From Govania unica (GTDB lineage: Bacteria > Pseudomonadota > Alphaproteobacteria > Sphingomonadales > Govanellaceae), in the NCBI RefSeq assembly GCF_027920805.1, contig NZ_JANWOI010000003.1, positions 372,001 through 436,000 on the forward strand: DNA of 64,000 nucleotides, read 5' to 3'. Every line of letters begins with the position of its first letter. Position 1 is the first letter of the stretch. The position numbers were made by a program, and so were the translations under genes. Below the pieces are notes generated by a model. The model was not told where the DNA came from. It made no database searches and was given only the letters and a program-made list of their open reading frames with translations. Positions 17,559 to 24,749 of this stretch are shown here, one piece after another.

Positions 17559-20306
17559 TCAGAGACTGCGGGCAACGGCGACGATGGCCGAGCGGGACGA
17601 GATATTGAGCTTGCGGTAGATGCTTTTGCGGTAGCCCATGGCCGTATTCACCGAAATATCCATGCGCCGGGCGATTTCCTTGCTGGTCAGTCCATCCCGC
17701 AACATGACAAAGGCTTCGACCTCGCGCGGGCTGAGCAGGGATATCTCGCTGTCCAGAATAACAGGTTGAGGAATGATACACTTTTTCACATAAGGCTGTT
17801 CCTGCGGCCCGCCATCCTGAGCATGGAAAGACGACAGGATCTCCGGTGAAATCAGTCTTTTCATCATGGCATACTGGATGTGCTGTCCCGTCACGGCGGA
17901 AATTTCCTGCGCTTTTTTCATCTCTGATTTTGTCTCTGCCATATCCTGTGACTGGCAGGCGATGCTGGCTGAGAGAAGATGAAACTCCATTTGATAGCGC
18001 CGTGCTCCAATTTCTTCCACCAGCTTGCCGAATTGAATTGTGAGGCTGCGCGCTTTGTCCATATCACCAAGCTCAAGAGACAGACGCGCCATGACGGCCA
18101 GGGTCGGGACGGCCACAAGCCATCGTTCAGGAAGCGACGGATCGCTATCATTGCTCAGGCGTAAAAGCCCAAGCGTTTCAGCCTTCCTTTGCGCGCGATC
18201 GACATCGCCATGCCACAGCATGAGATCAATCATTTGCAGCGACAACATGGATGTGAGCCGTGGCAGCATGCGTTCGGAAAACAGGGCCAGTCCGTCTTCG
18301 AGGATGGAGAGGGCGGAGTCGAGGCCGTAATGCTGCAGGCGATGGACAGAGGCGACCTTGTAAACGGTAAAGACAAGGTCGACCCAGATGACGCTGTTGT
18401 CGATAATGTCGAAAATCGGCGCCACCAGTTCCCATGCGGCATCGATGCGGCCCCATTCTAAAAGAACATCCGCCTTGCACACATTCGGCAGGATGGCCTG
18501 TGCGCTGTTCGGGCCAAAGGCGGCGCTTGCGGAGTGATAGGCGTGATCGAACGAAGATAGCGCTTCATCCAGTCGCGCCATGGCCAGCAAGGACGCGCCG
18601 CGCCCCATATGGGAATAGGCTTCGATAAAAGCGGCCTCCATATTGGCGGAGCGTCTGGCCGCGATATGTCCGGAGGCGGCACCCTGTCTGAAATCGCCAG
18701 CCCAATAATAGAGCCAGCAGAGAAGATCATAGGCAAGGGCCCGCAGTCTCGGATCGAGCGCGGGTTCTGATTCAAGTCGCCGCTCCAGACTGTTCAAGCG
18801 TTCAGGCGACCAGAATTTATCTTCGAGCATGGAGATCAAAAGATCGGTAATGGCGCAATCAATTTCGATGAAGACGCGGGTCTGCGCAGGATCCATGCCG
18901 GAGATTTGAGGCAGTTGATCCTGCAGAATAGTAAAAATATATCGGGCATGTTCTATCTGACCGTGATGCAATAAATAATGCGCGCGGGCAAGTTGCAGGG
19001 TGGGATAGAAATCGAGCGCATTCCGCATGGCGTCTTCAAGCGGCCGCCAGATTGAAATCCCGGCGTCGAGCGTCAGCCGCCAGCCCCCGCATTCCATAGC
19101 GATCTGTTCCAGAAAGGCCAGATCCCTGGTGGCATAAGCATGTCGCAAGGCATCGCGATAATGTCTGTTGTCCACCAGCCAGCGGGCGGCCACGGCATGG
19201 ATGTCGCTTTCCATCACGGGATTATGACGGCGCAACCGATCCAGCAGGAATTCGCGAAACAGATGATGATAGCGGAACCAGGATTTCTCGCTGTCGACGG
19301 AAAACAGAAAGAGATTATGGGTCTTCAACCAGTCGAGCGTTTGCCAGCCATCCGCGCGTCCGGTGATGGCATTGGCCAGATCGCCGGAAATCTGATCGAG
19401 CACCGATGTTTTCAGAAGGAAGGCCTGTTTTGTTGTATCCAGGCTTTCAAAAACCTGTTCCGCCAGATAATCGGCAATCCCATTCAGTCGCCCGTTTATT
19501 CTGGTCATATCAATGATGCGCTTGTGCGGCGCATGGGCGTCGTCTTCGCTGTCCAACTCAAACATGAACCGGCAGAGTTGCAATCCGGCAGGCCAACCTT
19601 CCGTGCGGGTGATCAGAGTTTCCGCAATATCCAGTGCAATTGAGTTGTTCAGGAAAGACCGCGCCTCATCATTGGTGAAGGCCAGTTGTTGCGACGTTAT
19701 TTCACGCAGACGGCCCTTGGACATAAGCCGCGCGAGGGGAAGCTTCGGCCGCGTACGGCTGGCCATGACAACAAAGACATGTTTCGGCAGCGTTTCAAGA
19801 ACATGGTTCAACAGGGCGAGCGTTTCATCGCTTTCCGCCAGATGAAAATCATCAAGATACAAAATCAGCGGTCGTTTGACCGGCGCGTGGGGACTGAGAA
19901 CAGTCTTCAAGATGTCCTTGCCGGAGGTATTTTGTCCAAGCGTCGTCGCGCGCGGGGGCGTTGTCTGTTGTCGTGTGGCGTTTTCGGAAACATAGGCGAG
20001 ACAGGAGGCAAAGTCGCCGCCGTCGCGCAGCGGTTCATCAAGGCTGAGCCAGCCCACATCATAGCCCGCGGATTTGAACGCCAGATAATGTTGAACCATG
20101 AATGTGGTCTTGCCGTATCCGGCGGGGGCGGTGACCAGAATGATATGTTCAGGCTCGCGCGGCAATTTCAGCAGGCGTGCGCGGAGCAGACCTTTTGTTT
20201 GCGCAAAGGGCGGATGAATATTCCATTCATATAAGTCCGAGCGCCAGGCCATGTCCCTCAGTCCCCTCAAACGTCCCTTTTTGTGGTTGTTCGGACGTGT
20301 GACCAT
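17559..20306 (-). CDS. MalT-like ATP-dependent LuxR-family regulator (STAND type)
   Basis: 915 residues, close to MalT (about 900). Walker A is APAGYGKT at residues 60-67, with LILYLDDFHL as a likely Walker B. A long alpha-helical/TPR-like middle section follows, and the last ~58 residues form a LuxR helix-turn-helix (LSPREVEAFVML, LTSKEIARRMDISVNTAMGY). Such proteins bind ATP and an inducer and oligomerise to activate transcription. The gene is divergent from the TonB receptor-Rieske pair, which it probably activates. The true start may be ATG 20252 (MAWRSDLYEW), as the first 18 residues are not typical. Confidence 0.9.
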   Translation of the reverse strand: MVTRPNNHKKGRLRGLRDMAWRSDLYEWNIHPPFAQTKGLLRARLLKLPREPEHIILVTAPAGYGKTTFMVQHYLAFKSAGYDVGWLSLDEPLRDGGDFASCLAYVSENATRQQTTPPRATTLGQNTSGKDILKTVLSPHAPVKRPLILYLDDFHLAESDETLALLNHVLETLPKHVFVVMASRTRPKLPLARLMSKGRLREITSQQLAFTNDEARSFLNNSIALDIAETLITRTEGWPAGLQLCRFMFELDSEDDAHAPHKRIIDMTRINGRLNGIADYLAEQVFESLDTTKQAFLLKTSVLDQISGDLANAITGRADGWQTLDWLKTHNLFLFSVDSEKSWFRYHHLFREFLLDRLRRHNPVMESDIHAVAARWLVDNRHYRDALRHAYATRDLAFLEQIAMECGGWRLTLDAGISIWRPLEDAMRNALDFYPTLQLARAHYLLHHGQIEHARYIFTILQDQLPQISGMDPAQTRVFIEIDCAITDLLISMLEDKFWSPERLNSLERRLESEPALDPRLRALAYDLLCWLYYWAGDFRQGAASGHIAARRSANMEAAFIEAYSHMGRGASLLAMARLDEALSSFDHAYHSASAAFGPNSAQAILPNVCKADVLLEWGRIDAAWELVAPIFDIIDNSVIWVDLVFTVYKVASVHRLQHYGLDSALSILEDGLALFSERMLPRLTSMLSLQMIDLMLWHGDVDRAQRKAETLGLLRLSNDSDPSLPERWLVAVPTLAVMARLSLELGDMDKARSLTIQFGKLVEEIGARRYQMEFHLLSASIACQSQDMAETKSEMKKAQEISAVTGQHIQYAMMKRLISPEILSSFHAQDGGPQEQPYVKKCIIPQPVILDSEISLLSPREVEAFVMLRDGLTSKEIARRMDISVNTAMGYRKSIYRKLNISSRSAIVAVARSL

Positions 20307-20415
20307 TTATATCTGAAATCTAGCGGGCAAATTTATCGCGCACCACCCCCCATTTTGGTGGGTAGCCCTCGGGACCTGACCTAGCCTAAATATCCTGCAT
20401 GGTTTCACTTTGCCC

Positions 20416-20444
20416 GGTTGGTTTGCGATTTAATCTGACCAACC
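20416..20444. promoter_or_regulatory. Inverted repeat in the divergent regulator/TonB-receptor region
   Basis: GGTTGGT at 20416-20422 and ACCAACC at 20438-20444, perfect seven-base arms with a 15-base spacer, between the MalT-like gene and the receptor. A second weaker dyad (CCACC-N9-GGTGG) lies at 20343-20361. Both are candidate binding sites for the MalT-like activator; inference. Confidence 0.45.
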
Positions 20445-20508
20445 AATGTCTTGAGTGATAAATCCAATAACGAAAAATCACAGTGGTCATCAGGGAGGGG
20501 AAAAATTC

Positions 20509-22638
20509 ATGGCGCGCAGGAAAAAATCTTTGCAGACGATCAGCTGGATGGCTTTGGTGAGTTTTGCAGTCACGCCGGCGGTTGCAGAGGCCGCGGCAGC
20601 CGACAGCGCGCCGGTGGCTTTTGGCTTGGAGGAAGTCATTGTCACCGCCCGCAAGCGCAATGAAAATATTCGCGATATCCCGGATACCATTCAGGCCATT
20701 TCGGCTGAAACGCTTGAACGCGCGGATGTGCGCTCGGTCACCGACATCAAGCAGCTGGTGAGCAATTTTCAGGTTGTCGAGGCGCAGCAGCCCGGCGTCG
20801 TCCTGATCAATATTCGCGGTATCGGACAGACGCGAAATGGCGAGCCGCCGATCGCTGTCGTGGTCGATGGCGTGCAGCAGAATTCACCCAATCAGATCAC
20901 GCAAGGTCTGTTCGATATTGAGCGGATCGAAGTTCTGAAAGGCCCGCAAGGTGCGCTTTATGGCCGCAACGCCTTGGGCGGCGCGATCAATATCACGACC
21001 AAGGCGCCGGGTGACGATTTAGCACTTCTGGCCGAACTCGGATATGCGGAGGGCAAGGAGTTTATTGCCCGCGGGTCCGTCTCCGGTCCTCTGGTGGCCG
21101 ACAAGGTCGGCTTCCGGATTTCCGGCAGCTATAAGGATCGCGAAGGTCAGATCGACAATATAACCGTTGGTGAAAAAGTCGATTTCGACAAAACAAAAGC
21201 CATTCGCGGCACGCTCGTATTCACGCCGAACGAAAATTTATCCATCGATCTGCGCGGGTCTTATTACGATCAGCGGGCAGGGGCAGCCTGGTACCGGAGT
21301 GGTCCAGTGAACGCGAGCCGTGATCCTGTTGTCGCAAATATTCTCGGCCATGGCGACCGTGAACTTGCTGATTTGTCGGCGAAAATAAATTATGACATGG
21401 GAGCCGTATCTCTCAGCTCCGTATCGTCCTATTCATCGATCAAGTCCTTCCTTTATGAAGATCTCGATTATGAAGCGCTGGATCTGGTGCGGGCTTCGCA
21501 GCGCATGAATGTGAAAGCCTATAGTCAGGAACTGCGTCTTGCATCGTCTGATCAGGATGCGCGACTGAGCTGGATGGTGGGGGCTTATTATCTGCACACT
21601 GATCGGGATATCGATACGATCCTTTATGCCGGGACGGACCTCACCGCATTGCCCATGCCGATCTTGCTTGCGATGGCGAGTGCCAGCGGGAAAAACGCGG
21701 CTTACGCTGCATTCGGGCAGGCGATTTACAACGTGACGGATGCATGGCGTCTGACGCTTGGGCTGCGTTATGATATCGACGATCGCGACATGCGGGATCA
21801 GGCCCCGGTGGTGCCGACGGCGCAAGTTGACTTCGACACGAAGTTCAAATCCTTGCAGCCGAAAATTTCACTGTCCTATAGTTTCGAAGACAAAAGCCTT
21901 GCCTATGCGACCATAGCCAAAGGCTTCCGCAGCGGCGGCTTCAACGATAATGACGTGGTCACGCGGCTCTATAAAAAAGAACAGGTGTGGAGTTACGAGG
22001 CTGGCTTCAAAGCCATCCTCGCCAATAATCTCGTCAATGTGAATGGCGCCGTTTATTATATGGATATCAAGGATCGCCAGGTTGCGGGACTTGATCTGAG
22101 CACGGGGCCTGCGCAGTTTATTGCCAATCCGATTCCGAAATCTCATGTCATCGGCGTTGAACTTGAATTGCTCGCACGGCCCATGGAGGGTCTCGATGTG
22201 ACTGTGGGCGGTGGATTGCAAACATCGAAAATCGACGAATATGATCAGAGTGTTTTCGCCAACACGCTCGCCAACGGCAATTACAAGGGCAACAAGCTCA
22301 ATCAGATGCCGGGCTATACGTTGAATGCTGCGGTTCAATATACTTATCCGATCGCAAGCGGCAATCTGATCAGCCGTGTCGATGTCTCAGGATCCGGCGG
22401 AGCCTATTACTGGGAAATCAACAACGTCGATCACCGCAAGGAAGTCTGGACCGTGGATTTGAGATTGGCCTATGAAAACGGCCCCTATTCAATCACGGGG
22501 TTTGTCCGCAATCTCTTTGACAAGCGCTATGACCTTGAATTCGTCCCTGCTGTCTTCAGTGGGGTGGCCACCGGTCAGGATCTCGGCGCGGCAAGTCCAC
22601 CGCGTCAGTTCGGCGTTATTGGAAAAGTTTCCTTCTGA
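20509..22638 (+). CDS. TonB-dependent outer-membrane receptor
   Basis: 709 residues. Signal peptide at residues 1-28 (MARRKKSLQTISWMALVSF start, AEAAA end), TonB box LEEVIVTARKR near residue 40, plug domain with RIEVLKGPQGALYGR and GGAINI, then a 22-strand barrel ending in aromatic Phe (KVSF). The frame extends to 20455, but ATG 20509 is preceded by AGGGAGGGG at good spacing. Transports an unidentified substrate using TonB energy. It is followed by a Rieske oxygenase in the same direction, so the ligand may be an aromatic or terpenoid compound oxidised by it. Confidence 0.93.
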   Translation: MARRKKSLQTISWMALVSFAVTPAVAEAAAADSAPVAFGLEEVIVTARKRNENIRDIPDTIQAISAETLERADVRSVTDIKQLVSNFQVVEAQQPGVVLINIRGIGQTRNGEPPIAVVVDGVQQNSPNQITQGLFDIERIEVLKGPQGALYGRNALGGAINITTKAPGDDLALLAELGYAEGKEFIARGSVSGPLVADKVGFRISGSYKDREGQIDNITVGEKVDFDKTKAIRGTLVFTPNENLSIDLRGSYYDQRAGAAWYRSGPVNASRDPVVANILGHGDRELADLSAKINYDMGAVSLSSVSSYSSIKSFLYEDLDYEALDLVRASQRMNVKAYSQELRLASSDQDARLSWMVGAYYLHTDRDIDTILYAGTDLTALPMPILLAMASASGKNAAYAAFGQAIYNVTDAWRLTLGLRYDIDDRDMRDQAPVVPTAQVDFDTKFKSLQPKISLSYSFEDKSLAYATIAKGFRSGGFNDNDVVTRLYKKEQVWSYEAGFKAILANNLVNVNGAVYYMDIKDRQVAGLDLSTGPAQFIANPIPKSHVIGVELELLARPMEGLDVTVGGGLQTSKIDEYDQSVFANTLANGNYKGNKLNQMPGYTLNAAVQYTYPIASGNLISRVDVSGSGGAYYWEINNVDHRKEVWTVDLRLAYENGPYSITGFVRNLFDKRYDLEFVPAVFSGVATGQDLGAASPPRQFGVIGKVSF

Positions 22639-22671
22639 TATTTTAGCCCCTCCGCACCTTTGCTGGGCCGG

Positions 22672-22699
22672 ATGAGTCGCGAATATTATCGCGACTCAT
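22672..22699. terminator. Intercistronic perfect hairpin
   Basis: Eleven-base perfect stem (22672-22682 with 22689-22699) and a six-base ATATTA loop, between the receptor and the Rieske gene. Only a short A/T stretch follows, so it may be a weak terminator or an mRNA-processing/stability element that lowers expression of the second gene. Confidence 0.5.
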
Positions 22700-22754
22700 T
22701 AAATCGATCTGTAATTCTTCACATCCGCACTGTCACGCATAAGGGAGGCAAGAT

Positions 22755-23825
22755 ATGGCTCGCACGCAATTTATAAAAAACGCCTGGTATGTGGCGGCCT
22801 GGTCCAGCGAGATAATCGATGCGCCCCAACTCGCGAAAATCATTGGCGAGCCTTTGGTCCTGTTCCGCAAAACGGATGGCGAGATTGTCGCGTTGAGCGA
22901 TACCTGTCCGCATCGTTTTGCCCCGCTGCATATGGGCAAAGTTATCGATGATGTCATTGAGTGCGGCTATCACGGCCTGCGCTTCGGTGCGAGTGGAAAA
23001 TGCGTGCATAATCCGGTCGGCAACGGTGCTATTCCGTCGGCGGCCCGCGTCAGAAGCTTTGCGGTTGTGGAACGTGACAGTCTGATCTGGGTCTGGATGG
23101 GGGCGGCAGAGCTTGCGGACCCGGGCAAGATCATCGATTTCCCCTGGCTGAATGACAGGGACAACTTATGCATGACGGCGGATCACAGCATGCATCAGTC
23201 CATTTATTATGAATTGATTATTGATAATCTGCTCGATCTTGCGCATGGCGCGTTTTTGCATCCGACAACGCTCGGCAGTGAAGCCGTGATGAAGGGCAAA
23301 ACAAAAATTCGTCAGGACGGCGACAGAATTTATTACGATCGCTGGAACCCCGATGGCGAACCGGCGACGCTGTTCACCTTGACCGGTGCGGTGCAACCGG
23401 GAACGCGGGTGGATTACTGGAATGACATGCGCTGGGACGCGCCGGGGAATTTTTATCTTGAAGTCGGGGTCACCGAAACCGGCTGCCCGCGCGACAAAGG
23501 GCATTATATGGGCAGCGTCCATCTGTTGACGCCGGTGGATGAGGAGACCACGATTTATCGCTGGATCCTGTTCCGCAATTTCGCCAAGTCCGATGATGGC
23601 ATCACAAAATCCCTTGAAGCGTTAGTGAATGTCGCGTTCCGTCAGGAAGATGAGCCCATGGTAAAGGCCGTGCATCAACGCATGGCAGGTCGCGATTTCT
23701 GGGACATGGAGCCGCTGATTTTGCCGGGCGACAAAGCCGCGATTCTCGCTCGCCGGACCATCAGCAGATTGCTCGAATCAGAGGCCGATTTGTTACTCAC
23801 GGACCCGGTCCTTCAGGAAGTGTAA
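22755..23825 (+). CDS. Rieske non-haem iron oxygenase, VanA-like alpha subunit
   Basis: 356 residues, typical of vanillate O-demethylase/phenoxybenzoate-type oxygenases. Rieske [2Fe-2S] ligands are C51 and H53 (CPHRFAPL) and C70 and H73 (CGYHG). The mononuclear iron motif DxxHxxxxH is D161, H164, H169 (NLLDLAHGAFLH). It needs a reductase partner that is not adjacent. Starts after AAGGGAGG. It lies 116 bases after the TonB receptor, separated by a hairpin, and divergent from a MalT-like regulator. Likely O- or N-demethylates or hydroxylates the imported substrate; substrate unknown. Confidence 0.92.
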   Translation: MARTQFIKNAWYVAAWSSEIIDAPQLAKIIGEPLVLFRKTDGEIVALSDTCPHRFAPLHMGKVIDDVIECGYHGLRFGASGKCVHNPVGNGAIPSAARVRSFAVVERDSLIWVWMGAAELADPGKIIDFPWLNDRDNLCMTADHSMHQSIYYELIIDNLLDLAHGAFLHPTTLGSEAVMKGKTKIRQDGDRIYYDRWNPDGEPATLFTLTGAVQPGTRVDYWNDMRWDAPGNFYLEVGVTETGCPRDKGHYMGSVHLLTPVDEETTIYRWILFRNFAKSDDGITKSLEALVNVAFRQEDEPMVKAVHQRMAGRDFWDMEPLILPGDKAAILARRTISRLLESEADLLLTDPVLQEV

Positions 23826-23851
23826 ACCGCACGTATCAGTTGCAGCTGAAC

Positions 23852-23887
23852 AAGGTCTCGGTCCCATTGCGGGCCGGGACCTTTTTT
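23852..23887 (+). terminator. Rho-independent terminator after the Rieske gene
   Basis: AAGGTC (23852-23857) pairs with GACCTT (23878-23883), with an internal GGTCCC/GGGACC alternative, followed by six T residues. Twenty-seven bases after the Rieske stop. Confidence 0.75.
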
Positions 23888-24081
23888 CGTGCGCAGGCGC
23901 TGGGCTGGCCTCTCAAAGCTCCCGGCAACGCGGACATGACAGCAACATGGCAGAAGCGCCAAGCCCGCATCACCCGAAAAACCCCGCAATCAGGGGCTTT
24001 CGTTCGGTCATCCACAAGAACCTCATAAAATTCGCAGCCAAAGCGTTGACAAGCCCCGCGTTCCCCAGTATCTCAAGCGAC

Positions 24082-24174
24082 GGAGAGGTGGCCGAGTGGC
24101 CGAAGGCGGCGGTTTGCTAAACCGTTATAGGGACAAAATCCCTATCGTGGGTTCGAATCCCATCCTCTCCGCCA
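24082..24174 (+). tRNA. tRNA-Ser (anticodon GCT)
   Basis: Acceptor stem GGAGAGG pairs with CCTCTCC followed by genome-encoded GCCA. The anticodon loop TTGCTAA gives GCT at 24116-24118, reading AGC/AGU. A long variable arm (GGGACAAAATCCC) marks it as a class II serine tRNA, and the T arm GGTTCGAATCC is intact. The gene borders the Shango island and the integrase remnant, so it is the likely original attachment site. Confidence 0.97.
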
Positions 24175-24450
24175 CTACCCTTTTGGTTAATGAAAACAAT
24201 GAGTTGCCCTGAATTATTAGGGCGCTTCTCGCTTTGTAGCTGCTGGCGAACCGCCGCCTCTGTGCCGGGTTTTGTGTCGACGTACCCCAAATAGATCTCT
24301 GTCGTCTTGACGGATGAGTGCCCCTAGTGGCGCGATAGGTCGTAGATATCCTCGCCGTCTCGAATCCAGCGGGTGAGTCGCAAGGGCCATCGCACTTTAA
24401 TGGGGCCGAGCAGGCCCTTGCGAATATTCTCCGAAAGGCGCGTTTCAGGA
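24175..24450 (-). pseudogene. Decayed tyrosine recombinase (integrase) C-terminal remnant
   Basis: Reading the minus strand gives RWIRDGEDIYDLSRH, an in-frame TAG, then GHSSVKTTEIYLGYV. This is the C-terminal core of a phage-type tyrosine integrase: the GH-box histidine and the catalytic tyrosine (IYLGY) are kept, but a stop replaces the Leu of 'HLGH'. The preceding Arg-box region (RWPLRLTRW) looks shortened relative to the usual 'LRxTHAT'. No start or upstream integrase domain remains. Directly beside tRNA-Ser, it marks a past integration event. Boundaries are approximate; the frame then runs antisense into the tRNA. Confidence 0.72.
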
Positions 24451-24749
24451 CATATGATGGCACACATCATCCCGTTGAGCGCGGCCTGATTTAATGGATT
24501 TTTGGCTGATTCCGAGGAGCATTGAAGTCCCCGGGAGCATTTAGCACTTTTCGTATCCGCGGAGGCGCTGCTTATGGGTGACGGGGGTGGGCAGCCTCAG
24601 GCCCTTTGAACAGAAGATGATTTCTATGCGGGACAGCACTTTGAGATGTAAAGGACATTTGAAGGGCCTTTTCCCTTTGAAAGCTGTGCCCGTACGAATA
24701 GCATAGGCCAATATGACATCCTCAGACTGTTGTAGGGGCGATCTGGATC
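24451..24749. other. Intergenic stretch between integrase remnant and Shango genes
   Basis: No coding region recognised. A weak promoter candidate for the following operon is TTGAAA at 24677-24682 with TAGCAT at 24699-24704 (16-base spacer). AGGGG at 24734-24738 is the probable ribosome site for GTG 24750. The remainder probably includes decayed island sequence. Confidence 0.4.

Noticed and set aside
24081-24174. Reverse-strand reading frames through the tRNA (GEDGIRTHD-type peptides and the AERMGFEPT frame)
   Set aside because: These are the well-known spurious peptides produced by antisense reading of tRNA-Ser; not real proteins.
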